Shown in pieces: positions 8,030 through 15,995 of a DNA stretch of 37,050 nucleotides. Position 1 is the stretch's first letter. The number at the start of each line of letters is the position of its first letter. Made by a program: the position numbers and the translations under genes. A model generated the notes under the pieces. That model was not told the DNA's origin, did not search any database, and was given only the letters and a program-made list of their open reading frames with translations. Source of the DNA: UBA7359 sp964392105 (GTDB taxonomy: Bacteria > Pseudomonadota > Gammaproteobacteria > Eutrophobiales > Eutrophobiaceae); the NCBI GenBank assembly GCA_964392105.1, contig CAYMPA010000012.1:1-37050 (forward strand), given 5' to 3'.

Positions 8030-9118
8030 ATGAATGATGTTGTTAACCCTAAAATAGGTGTAATTTTCAAGTCGTACGAGCCGTTGTCCTCACAAGTGAA
8101 ATATGCCGCGCAAACTGAGGCATCAAATTTGATGGGTGGTTTCTGGATAGCCGAGGCCTATCACTGGTTCCGTCAATATGGTCTTGAAGCACGAGGTTGT
8201 TTTACCACTTTGGCGGCGGTATCCATGGCGACAAAGAAAATCCCGGTCGGTTTGGGAATTACATCGCCTTATATGCGTCATCCTACGATACTGGCATCAG
8301 AAGCAGCTGGCATCGATGAGCTGTCAGATGGTCGTTTTATTATGGGGATAGGTGTTGGCAAGGTTGGTATTGAATACCTGGAATACGACATCGATAAAAT
8401 GAAACCGGTAAAGGTGCATCATGAATCGATGGAAATCATGCGCAAGGTATTTAGCGGTGAAGCATATGAATATAAGGGCAATCTCTATGAATCCAGTATG
8501 CCGGCCTATGACAGGGCGGCGGATGGTTTACGTACAGAGATTCCAATCTATGTAGGTGCGACAGGACCTTTCATGCAAAAACTGGCCGGCAGGGAAAGTG
8601 ATGGTATGTTACTGGCCGGTTTAACTTCTCCTGCTTTTGTGAAGTACGCCAGGGAAAATATGCTGGCTGGTGCCGAAAAAACCGGACGTAAATTACCGGC
8701 GGATTTTCCGGTTGGTGGAGTGATCTTATGTGCCTGTTCCAGAGACGGGGATAAGGCGAGAAATGCAACACGATCCTATACCGGTACCTATGTTGTGAAC
8801 AAAATACGCAATATTAAAAATGATGTCATTCTTGCCGGGTCCGGTTTACCTGATTCTGCCTGGGAACCATTCCGTAAAGCGATTGCAGAAGGTACTCAGG
8901 ATGATGTGACTCACTTTGTTACCGATGAAATGATGCGTAAGTTTACGGTCATTTCCGGAACACCAGAAGAGTGTCTGGAAATTACACAGGAACTGGTTGA
9001 TGCAGGAATGAATCTGCCTTTGCTCGAAGTCGTTGGTGAAACAGAGGAAGACAATCTGGAAACGATTCGTCTAATGGGTGAGGAAGTCATGTCCAAGCTT
9101 AAACCTGCAACTCTATAG
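8030..9118 (+). CDS. LLM-class (F420-type) oxidoreductase
   Basis: A luciferase-like TIM-barrel oxidoreductase of about 362 residues, closest in pattern to the methylene-tetrahydromethanopterin reductase/F420-dependent branch. Visible family features include GITSPYMRHP, the LSDGRFIMGIGVG segment after the conserved Asp-Glu, and the C-terminal GTPEECLE helix. LLM enzymes use FMNH2 or reduced F420/Fo to reduce or oxygenate small molecules. The Fo synthase gene three cistrons downstream favours a deazaflavin cofactor, but this is contextual. I prefer ATG 8030, with GGAG at 8018-8021, over the in-frame TTG at 7994, which lacks a ribosome-binding site. It is the first gene of a colinear block; only 11 bp separate it from the next gene. 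Substrate unknown. Confidence 0.85.
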   Translation: MNDVVNPKIGVIFKSYEPLSSQVKYAAQTEASNLMGGFWIAEAYHWFRQYGLEARGCFTTLAAVSMATKKIPVGLGITSPYMRHPTILASEAAGIDELSDGRFIMGIGVGKVGIEYLEYDIDKMKPVKVHHESMEIMRKVFSGEAYEYKGNLYESSMPAYDRAADGLRTEIPIYVGATGPFMQKLAGRESDGMLLAGLTSPAFVKYARENMLAGAEKTGRKLPADFPVGGVILCACSRDGDKARNATRSYTGTYVVNKIRNIKNDVILAGSGLPDSAWEPFRKAIAEGTQDDVTHFVTDEMMRKFTVISGTPEECLEITQELVDAGMNLPLLEVVGETEEDNLETIRLMGEEVMSKLKPATL

Positions 9119-9129
9119 AGAATATTCAG

Positions 9130-10086
9130 ATGAAATTGGCAACATTCACAATTAAAGAAACCGGTAGAACGACAATAGGTGCTTATTTGGCCAATACCTA
9201 TATTGATTTGGCTGAATTATCCGGAGATTACTTGCCTGCATCCATGATTGAATTTCTCAAGCTGGGTGACAGCGCTATGGAAAGGGCCAGGAGCTTGGTC
9301 GAAAAGACAGAAAAAAGTCTGGAGGCAAAACCGGTCAATGAACTGAGTTCATCATCAGGAAATCGTTATGTATTTAATGAAGATGAGATTGAATTACAAT
9401 CACCAGTGCCTTTACCTGGCAAGATTGTCCATACGTCGTGTAATTTCGATTCGCATCTGGCTGAATTAACGACCTGGAATGATCCGGAATGGGAATCACA
9501 CAACTGGAAGGATTTTCATTTTGAACATCCCACCGGTTTTCTGGAAGCTCCTTCTTCAGTAGTGCCCAGTGGCGCATCCGTAGAAATCCCTGTCTTTACC
9601 AGGCAACTGGATTACGAGGTTGAGATAGCAATTATTATCTCCAAAGAAGCCTATCGTGTCAGTGTCGATGAGGCGTTTGATTATGTCGCGGGTTATACCA
9701 TTTTTAATGATCTTTCCGCTCGGGATATACAGGCTCGGGAACATTCCAATAAAGTCATTCTTATGGGAAAAAGTTTTAAGGGCTCATGTCCCCTGGGTCC
9801 CTGGTTGGTGACTCCGGATGAATTGTCTGATCCGCATAACCTGGAAATGAAATTACTTTTGAATGGTGACGTCCGTCAGGATGCAAATACGTCACAAATG
9901 CATTACAAGACAGCCGAACTGGTTTCATGGTGGTCACACATGGGCTTGTATCCCGGTGATGTGATTACCAGTGGTAGTCCACCGGGTGTTATCGCCGGGA
10001 TGAAAGAACCGGCCTGGTTGAAGCAGGGTGACAAACTGGATGCCACCATCGCTGAGCTGGGAACATTGACGACGTATATTGCATAA
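9130..10086 (+). CDS. Fumarylacetoacetate hydrolase family protein
   Basis: A 318-residue FAA hydrolase-fold enzyme. The metal-binding core is intact: LDYEVEIAIII (the Glu-x-Glu pair), the FNDLSARDIQ segment with its Asp, GKSFKGSCPLGPW, and the C-terminal PGDVITSGSPPGV. Members are Mg- or Mn-dependent and hydrolyse C-C bonds of beta-diketones, or decarboxylate or hydrate oxo-acids from ring cleavage. Length fits the fuller two-domain type with an N-terminal extension of about 90 residues. It follows the LLM gene by 11 bp and so is very probably co-transcribed. In a catabolic reading it would act on a ring-opened intermediate; the substrate is not deducible. Confidence 0.88.
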   Translation: MKLATFTIKETGRTTIGAYLANTYIDLAELSGDYLPASMIEFLKLGDSAMERARSLVEKTEKSLEAKPVNELSSSSGNRYVFNEDEIELQSPVPLPGKIVHTSCNFDSHLAELTTWNDPEWESHNWKDFHFEHPTGFLEAPSSVVPSGASVEIPVFTRQLDYEVEIAIIISKEAYRVSVDEAFDYVAGYTIFNDLSARDIQAREHSNKVILMGKSFKGSCPLGPWLVTPDELSDPHNLEMKLLLNGDVRQDANTSQMHYKTAELVSWWSHMGLYPGDVITSGSPPGVIAGMKEPAWLKQGDKLDATIAELGTLTTYIA

Positions 10087-10214
10087 ACGACATTAATTTA
10101 TTCAGAATTTTAAATTTAGAGATAAACATTATCTGGCACAGGTAGAACACCGACATGTCATTTTATAGATCTGTTTTTCGTGTTCATCGTCGCTAACTAA
10201 TTGAGGTTTTAACT

Positions 10215-11486
10215 ATGTCAAATACAGTGAATAGTGATCTGATTGCCAAGGCTATTGATCATGTTGATCGCGATCGTCTGGTTAAATTGGTGATGGACCT
10301 GGTCGATATACCTAGTCCGACGGGTGAAGAGGAAGGCGTTGCCCGCGCCGTTCATGGTGAATTGCAGCAGGCGGGTTTCGACGCCACATTACAACCTATC
10401 GGTGACGATCGATATAATGCCATTGGCCGGTTACAAGGACAGGGTGGTGGCAAATCCCTGATGTTCAATGGTCATCTGGATACATCATTTGGTCCCGAGC
10501 AGGCACATCGTGGGATTGGTTACGAATGTAAGGCAACCTTGATAGATAACGAATGGATCTATGGTATGGGTTCATTCAATATGAAAAGTGCAATGGGGAC
10601 TTATATTACTGCCTCAGAAGCGATCCAGAAAGCCGGAATAAAATTAGGTGGTGATGTTGTTATTGCCGGTGTCGCCGGTGAGATTGAAAAATCACCCGTC
10701 AACGAATTTGAAGGCCGGCAATATCAGGGTTATGGCGTGGGGACAAAATATGCCATCACCCATGGCGCGGTAGCCGATTATTGTATCCTTGGCGAACCAA
10801 CCAATATGATGCTTATCCCACGACACTGTGGTACCACCTGGATAAAGATTACCGTGCCTGGTCGGTTGATCCATACGGCCTGGTCTAAGGTCGAAAATAA
10901 TGCCATCAATAAATCGCGTAAAGTACTGGACGCAATACATGAGTGGATACCTGATTATTGCAAGCGAAATCAATTGGGCGAGTTTCAACCACGAGTTAAT
11001 GTTTCCGCGATTGAAGGAGGCTGGCCCTGGCGCGGCGCACGTACGCCTGACAATTGCGTTATCTATCTTGATGTTCGTACATTGCCGGAAAATTTACCTG
11101 TCAATGCCTATAATGAAGTACGTGAGCTTATCCGGAAAGTCGTGAACGAAAATTCTGAACTTGAAGGGACCAGGGCAGAGATCTTTGTTTCAGCACCGGG
11201 CACATCGATTCCGGATGATCATGAATTAATTACCACGATTATTGGCGCACATACTCAACAATTGGGCAAGGCCCCGGAAATGGGTGTTGAGACCTGGTAT
11301 AGCGATGCAGCACATATGAATCGTTACGGTATTCCGACGGTAAATTATGGATCAGCAGGCAGGATTCGAACCGGGGGCGGTGGTTTTTCCACGCATCAGG
11401 GCGAAGCAGTACATATTGATGATATGTTGGATATTATCAAGGTCTATATACAGGTTTTAATGACAATCTGTGGTGTGGTTGAATAA
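10215..11486 (+). CDS. M20-fold amidohydrolase with altered active site
   Basis: A 423-residue protein of the M20 (ArgE/DapE/carboxypeptidase G2) family. Metal-site residues His87-x-Asp89 (FNGHLDT), Glu194 (LGEPT), His220 and His394 (THQGE) are present. However, the position of the metal-bridging Asp is Asn122 (GSFNMKSA; codon AAT at 10578-10580), and the usual Glu-Glu pair that supplies the general base reads Gly155-Glu156 (AGEIEK). The frame is intact over the full family length, so this looks like a subfamily trait rather than decay. It could bind one metal or use another base. It lies in the LLM-Fo block, 128 bp after the FAA gene and 12 bp before the Fo synthase gene. An amide substrate is plausible but unproven. 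Confidence 0.82.
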   Translation: MSNTVNSDLIAKAIDHVDRDRLVKLVMDLVDIPSPTGEEEGVARAVHGELQQAGFDATLQPIGDDRYNAIGRLQGQGGGKSLMFNGHLDTSFGPEQAHRGIGYECKATLIDNEWIYGMGSFNMKSAMGTYITASEAIQKAGIKLGGDVVIAGVAGEIEKSPVNEFEGRQYQGYGVGTKYAITHGAVADYCILGEPTNMMLIPRHCGTTWIKITVPGRLIHTAWSKVENNAINKSRKVLDAIHEWIPDYCKRNQLGEFQPRVNVSAIEGGWPWRGARTPDNCVIYLDVRTLPENLPVNAYNEVRELIRKVVNENSELEGTRAEIFVSAPGTSIPDDHELITTIIGAHTQQLGKAPEMGVETWYSDAAHMNRYGIPTVNYGSAGRIRTGGGGFSTHQGEAVHIDDMLDIIKVYIQVLMTICGVVE

Positions 11487-11498
11487 GTACTCGGACTA

Positions 11499-13874
11499 AT
11501 GAAAACCGGAAAGGCTGTTATAAGCAAGGCAGAACAGGGCGAACGTCTAAGTTCTGAAGAAGCCCTGTTGCTGGCTGATTTTTCAGATCTCGAATCGTTG
11601 ACCAAGGCTGCTGTCGTAATCCGTGATCGCGAACATCCTGATATTGTCACCTGGTCACCAAAGGTTTTTATTCCCCTGACAAAATTATGCAGGGACGTTT
11701 GTCATTACTGCACATTCGCTGAGTCACCCAAAAAACTGGATAAGGCCTATCTCACAGCCGATCAAATATTGGAGATTGCTTATGCAGGTAAAAAAGCGGG
11801 TTGTCATGAGGCCTTGTTTACATTAGGCGATAAACCCGGTCTACGTTATCAGTTTGCACGGGAAGAACTTCATAAGCTAGGTCATACGAGCACACTTTCC
11901 TATCTGGCAGAAATGGCAGAACTGGTTATGAGAGAAACGGGTTTGTTACCACATCTTAATCCTGGCGTAATGAGTCGTAGTGATTTATTGAATTTACGCC
12001 GGGTATCTGTTTCACAGGGGTTGATGCTGGAAAGTCTTTCCATGCGACTGTGTGAAAAGGGCGGTCCCCATTATGGTTCACCTGATAAACATCCTGTAAC
12101 CCGTCTTGGCAGTATCGCTGCTGCAGGTGGGGCACGCGTTCCGTTTACATCCGGAATCCTGATCGGCATAGGTGAGACCCGTCGGGAAAGGATTGAATCA
12201 TTATTGGCCTTACGTGAATTACACGAAGTTGATGATCACATTCAGGAAATTATTATTCAGAATTTCCGTCGTAAACCCGGCACAAAGATGCATAATGCGC
12301 CGGAACCGGATCTGGATAATCTGGTCTGGACGATAGCAATAGCCCGACTTATTTTCGGTGCCCATATGAATATACAAGCACCACCCAATCTGATGCCAGA
12401 TGCCATGTCTCAATTGATTCATGCCGGGATTAATGATTGGGGAGGCGTATCCCCGGTTACGCCGGATTATGTTAATCCTGAAGCAGCATGGCCGCAGCTG
12501 GACAAACTTCGCAAAGCGACTGAAATGACGGGTAAACACCTGGTTGCAAGATTGCCGATCTATCCCGACTATGTGCATTCTCTTGATAAATGGATAGATC
12601 CTGAATTGCACAAACAGGTCTTAAACAAGGTGGATGCCGAAGGGTTTGCCCGTACCGATTGCTGGTTTGCCGGATCAGACCAGGCTATTCCGCAGATGTT
12701 TACTTCAGACAATGTTGTTCCCGCGTTTAAAAGCAGTATGAGTCACCTGCTTGATAAGACAATGTACGGAAAAACTCTGAGTGAAAAAGATATTGTTAAA
12801 CTATTTTCAGCCAGGGCACGTGATTTTCAGTTTGTTTGCCGTGCCGCAGATGAATTACGTAATGAAGTGAATGGCGATACAGTTACATATGTTGTTAACC
12901 GGAATATCAATTACACGAATATTTGCTATTTTGGTTGTCGATTCTGTGCATTTTCGAAAGGTAGCGTCAGTGAACATCTACGTGAACATGGCTATATGCT
13001 GAGTTTGACAGAAATCCAACAACTTGTAAGAGATGCCTGGTCAAGAGGTGCGACGGAAGTATGTCTCCAGGGAGGCATCCATCCTGATTACACTGGTGAA
13101 ACCTATCTGTCTATCGCCCGTGCTGTAAAACAGGCACAACCCCAGATACACGTTCACGCATTTTCGCCACTTGAAATCACACATGGGGCAGAAACGCTGG
13201 GTATGTCAATTCGTGCTTATCTAAAGGAATTAAAAAGAACAGGCCTGGATACCTTGCCCGGTACGGCTGCTGAGATCCTGGATGATGAGATCCGTTCTAT
13301 CATTTGTCCTGACAAGCTCAATACGGCGCAGTGGTTGAACGTTGTTAAAACAGCCCATGAAACAGGCTTATCAACAACAGCAACGATTATGTTCGGTCAT
13401 GTTGATACGCCTGTTCACTGGGCAAGACACTTACTAAGGGTACGAGAGTTGCAGGAAGAAACAGGAGGATTTACCGAATTTGTACCATTGCCCTATGTCC
13501 ATATGTCAGCACCACTCAGCCGTAAGGGCAGGGCGCGACCGGGACCTACTTTTCGTGAAACACTGTTAATGCATGCGGTTGCCCGTCTGGTCTTTCATAC
13601 ATACATCGATAATATTCAGGTCTCATGGGTTAAATTGGGTAAAGACGGTGTTAAGGCTTGCCTGGATGCTGGTGTTAATGACATCGGTGGTACACTCATG
13701 TATGAAAGTATTAGCCGATCGGCCGGGGCTATCCACGGTCAGGAATTTTCGACAGAGGATATGTGTCGATTAATACTTGATTGCAACAAAGTCCCCAGGC
13801 AACGAACAACAGTCTATGGTCAAGTCGAAGCAGAAGCAGACTTTCCTGACAGGGGTGTTCAGCTTAGTTCATAA
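11499..13874 (+). CDS. fbiC: Fused CofG-CofH Fo synthase (FbiC type)
   Basis: A 791-residue double radical-SAM enzyme. The N-terminal CofG-like half has the iron-sulfur motif Cys64-x3-Cys68-x2-Cys71 (CRDVCHYC). The C-terminal CofH-like half has Cys476-x3-Cys480-x2-Cys483 (CYFGCRFC). This order and fusion match actinobacterial FbiC, which is slightly longer. FbiC joins tyrosine and 5-amino-6-ribitylamino-uracil to make Fo, the deazaflavin chromophore of cofactor F420. No cofC, cofD or cofE-like gene for the F420 tail is in the window, so the end product here may be Fo itself or those genes lie elsewhere. It starts 12 bp after the M20 gene. Its presence among enzyme genes, beside an LLM oxidoreductase, suggests the cofactor is made for this pathway. 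Gammaproteobacterial occurrence implies horizontal acquisition. Confidence 0.9.
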   Translation: MKTGKAVISKAEQGERLSSEEALLLADFSDLESLTKAAVVIRDREHPDIVTWSPKVFIPLTKLCRDVCHYCTFAESPKKLDKAYLTADQILEIAYAGKKAGCHEALFTLGDKPGLRYQFAREELHKLGHTSTLSYLAEMAELVMRETGLLPHLNPGVMSRSDLLNLRRVSVSQGLMLESLSMRLCEKGGPHYGSPDKHPVTRLGSIAAAGGARVPFTSGILIGIGETRRERIESLLALRELHEVDDHIQEIIIQNFRRKPGTKMHNAPEPDLDNLVWTIAIARLIFGAHMNIQAPPNLMPDAMSQLIHAGINDWGGVSPVTPDYVNPEAAWPQLDKLRKATEMTGKHLVARLPIYPDYVHSLDKWIDPELHKQVLNKVDAEGFARTDCWFAGSDQAIPQMFTSDNVVPAFKSSMSHLLDKTMYGKTLSEKDIVKLFSARARDFQFVCRAADELRNEVNGDTVTYVVNRNINYTNICYFGCRFCAFSKGSVSEHLREHGYMLSLTEIQQLVRDAWSRGATEVCLQGGIHPDYTGETYLSIARAVKQAQPQIHVHAFSPLEITHGAETLGMSIRAYLKELKRTGLDTLPGTAAEILDDEIRSIICPDKLNTAQWLNVVKTAHETGLSTTATIMFGHVDTPVHWARHLLRVRELQEETGGFTEFVPLPYVHMSAPLSRKGRARPGPTFRETLLMHAVARLVFHTYIDNIQVSWVKLGKDGVKACLDAGVNDIGGTLMYESISRSAGAIHGQEFSTEDMCRLILDCNKVPRQRTTVYGQVEAEADFPDRGVQLSS

Positions 13875-13924
13875 GTGTGTAGTACCGGTTTTAAATAACA
13901 ATCATAAATAAAAGGACATCATTG

Positions 13925-14740
13925 ATGGGAAGTAATTCTCTACACGAACTATTAACCAAGGCCAGGACCTATGATTTGGGCCAACCCTACTGGAACGGAA
14001 TGCCTGTTCATCCTTTTGATCCACCATTTCAATCCTATCTTTATCGTTATCATGAGTATGTAAGAAAAACATTCGATGAAATGGGCATCGAACCGGGTTT
14101 TTCTGATGCCATTAGTCTTATGATTACTTCGCATCATGCGGGGACACACTTCGATTTACCCATACATATGTCTCAGGATAACAAGGTGCAAGGTATCGAC
14201 GTTACCCCATACCAAAGAGATACCGGATTTAAGGACTTGCCTGAACCACTACACAGTCTGGAAAAAGTACCGCCATTAATCCTGCGGGCTGTATTACTTG
14301 ATGTTCCTGCTTACAAGGGTATAGATATATTGCCGGAACGTTATCCGATTACGCCGGAAGATCTGGCAGGGGCTGCCGAAAAGGAAGGGCTTGTTATTAA
14401 TGAAGGTGATTGTGTTCTTATTCGTACCGGTTATGGGCGTTTTTTTGAAACAGATGGTAATACTTATTTGAATAAGTGGGCCGGGTTGAATGATGATGCC
14501 GCACATTGGTTGGCTGAACAAAGCCCTCGTTTGGTGGGTACTGATAATCTGTCAATAGGTATACCTGCCCCTTTTGCCAGTCATCGAATACTGCTGGTTG
14601 AAAACGGGATCTACGTCATGAAAAGTCTGAATCTTGAAGAACTGGGCCAGGACAAGAAATTTATCTCAACTGTCATCGTCTTGCCTTTGAAAATTATTGG
14701 TGGTGAAGCATCATTGATAAGACCGGTGGCACTCGCCTGA
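13925..14740 (+). CDS. Cyclase-family metal hydrolase (KynB-like)
   Basis: A 271-residue member of the cyclase family (PF04199), which includes kynurenine formamidase and isatin hydrolase. The metal-binding signature is intact: HHAGTHFDLPIHM at about residues 69-82. These enzymes hydrolyse amides, lactams or formamides using Zn or Mn. Translation starts at ATG 13925, with AAGGA at 13912-13916; a preceding in-frame TTG is unlikely. It ends the plus-strand block 50 bp after the Fo synthase gene. With a tryptophanase-type lyase 10 kb away, an indole or kynurenine-like substrate is tempting, but nothing in the sequence fixes this. Confidence 0.88.
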   Translation: MGSNSLHELLTKARTYDLGQPYWNGMPVHPFDPPFQSYLYRYHEYVRKTFDEMGIEPGFSDAISLMITSHHAGTHFDLPIHMSQDNKVQGIDVTPYQRDTGFKDLPEPLHSLEKVPPLILRAVLLDVPAYKGIDILPERYPITPEDLAGAAEKEGLVINEGDCVLIRTGYGRFFETDGNTYLNKWAGLNDDAAHWLAEQSPRLVGTDNLSIGIPAPFASHRILLVENGIYVMKSLNLEELGQDKKFISTVIVLPLKIIGGEASLIRPVALA

Positions 14741-14940
14741 GAAAGAGATGTCTTCTAAGCTACGGATCATAGTATCTGTATCGATTGTAATGTAAGTTCG
14801 TTTCACTATCGAAGTACTGGCCGGGAAGTACTATTAATCATACCGTACATATTTTGTCTTCATTATAGACAATCTTATTAATTATTAAGCAAATGCAAAT
14901 AATGTAAGCTGTTCCTGATAATGTCTTTGAACAAGATTTT
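14741..14940. other. Intergenic stretch, nothing recognised
   Basis: About 200 AT-rich bases separate the cyclase gene from the convergent higA gene. No strong terminator, repeat or ORF is seen. This is the left edge of the accessory stretch that separates the two halves of the metabolic genes. Confidence 0.5.
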
Positions 14941-15240
14941 TTAGACGTGCGTTGCTTCTTGTTTTCGAGTCGGAATCTTCTTCAATTCACTTCCAATTTC
15001 TTTTTGTGCGAGACGTAAATCATAGCTCTTTTGCAAATTAAGCCAGAATGCAGCGGATGTACCAAACCATTTACCAAGACGCAGGGCAGTATCTGCACTT
15101 ATATTCCTACGTTCAGCAATAATCTGAGTAATTCGATTTGCGGGTATTTTAAGCTGACGCGCAAGCTCTGCGGCGGTAATATCAATCTCGTCCAATTCTT
15201 CGCCTAAAATGTTTCCAGGGTGTATAGGGTTTCTGCTCAT
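14941..15240 (-). CDS. higA: HigA-family antitoxin
   Basis: A 99-residue HigA/VapI-type antitoxin. It begins with the family hallmark HPGNILGEEL, followed by an XRE helix-turn-helix (about residues 22-62) including LARQLKIPANRITQIIAERR and the FGTSAAFWLNLQ segment, which is typical of HigA. It neutralises HigB and represses the shared promoter. The order is toxin first, antitoxin second, 15 bp apart, as is standard for higBA. The probable operator lies before higB at 15549-15576. Confidence 0.93.
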   Translation of the reverse strand: MSRNPIHPGNILGEELDEIDITAAELARQLKIPANRITQIIAERRNISADTALRLGKWFGTSAAFWLNLQKSYDLRLAQKEIGSELKKIPTRKQEATHV

Positions 15241-15255
15241 AAGTGTAATCCCATT

Positions 15256-15534
15256 TCAATGGTAATCAGTTATTTCAACATTTTCAGGTCCGTTAGAAGA
15301 CCACTCTAAACAAACTCGCCACTGTTTATTAATACGAATACTGTATTGGCCTCGTCTATCACCAGTTAATGATTCAAACCGGTTACTTGGCAGAGCAGCG
15401 AGATCATTCAAACTATCAGCAGCATCAAGGATTTCCAACCTTTTTTCCGCCTGTCTTTTGAATCCTTGAAAGGCACTTATCCGTCCACCATTAGCAAAGG
15501 TCTCTGTCCTTTTATCTCGATAGCTTTGAATCAT
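15256..15534 (-). CDS. higB: HigB-family mRNA-cleaving toxin
   Basis: A 92-residue RelE-superfamily toxin of HigB type. Family features include FKRQAEKRLEILDAA, the LPSNRFESLTGDRRGQYSIRIN core (here LPSNRFESL and GQYSIRIN) and the C-terminal WRVCLEW and EITDYH, which supplies the catalytic His. HigB enters the ribosome and cuts translated mRNA. The gene is complete, so the module is probably functional. The predicted promoter places the transcription start almost at the ATG, suggesting a leaderless message. Confidence 0.93.
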   Translation of the reverse strand: MIQSYRDKRTETFANGGRISAFQGFKRQAEKRLEILDAADSLNDLAALPSNRFESLTGDRRGQYSIRINKQWRVCLEWSSNGPENVEITDYH

Positions 15535-15539
15535 TATTT

Positions 15540-15576
15540 ATTGTATTAAAAATACGGGATACGTCAAGCGTATTTT
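15540..15576 (-). promoter_or_regulatory. higBA promoter and operator
   Basis: On the minus strand a TTGACG -35 (15562-15567) is followed after 16 bp by TACAAT (-10, 15540-15545). An 8-bp inverted repeat, AAAATACG at 15549-15556 and CGTATTTT at 15569-15576, overlaps the promoter and fits autorepression by the HigA helix-turn-helix. The -10 ends 5 bp before the higB ATG. Confidence 0.65.
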
Positions 15577-15596
15577 ATAAAAAACTAAACCTGATT

Positions 15597-15812
15597 TTAA
15601 TTATCAAAATACGAAATAGTAGTGGCCAGTTTCGGATTTAAAGGATCATTATCTCCTGAAAAACCAAGATCTTCACGAAATATGACGATATCAATGTTTT
15701 CTGAAAAGCGACGAATAATCTCAAACACTTTGGATAATGAAGTGCCACCTTTAAAAGAATACGTGGGTGGTCTTCTGGTCGATTGTTGTAGATGACATCT
15801 AATGTATAGCAA
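15597..15812 (-). pseudogene. AbiEii nucleotidyltransferase remnant
   Basis: A 71-residue fragment carries the core of the AbiEii/type IV toxin nucleotidyltransferase family: YSFKGGTSLSKVFEIIRRFSENID. Full members have about 230-300 residues, so most of the gene is missing. In addition the usual Asp-x-Asp metal motif after the GG-T/S loop reads Asn-Ile-Asp. No AbiEi antitoxin is adjacent. I read it as a decayed abortive-infection gene left beside higBA. Confidence 0.75.
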
Positions 15813-15995
15813 AATAACTTATATCGATAGATATGTGCATGCCATATATAATGGATACCTCTATTATGAAATTGAACTTGGTAGAAGTTTCTCTTAACAT
15901 TCAGGTCAAATGTGTCTCATCTGTTTTTAAAGGGGAAACGGGGAAACATGTCGGTACTGGATTGTATAAAAATCTGGTTTTCGTGGGGAGAATGA

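Noticed and set aside
13922..13924. TTG start for the cyclase gene
   Set aside because: The ATG three bases later has the better spacing from AAGGA.
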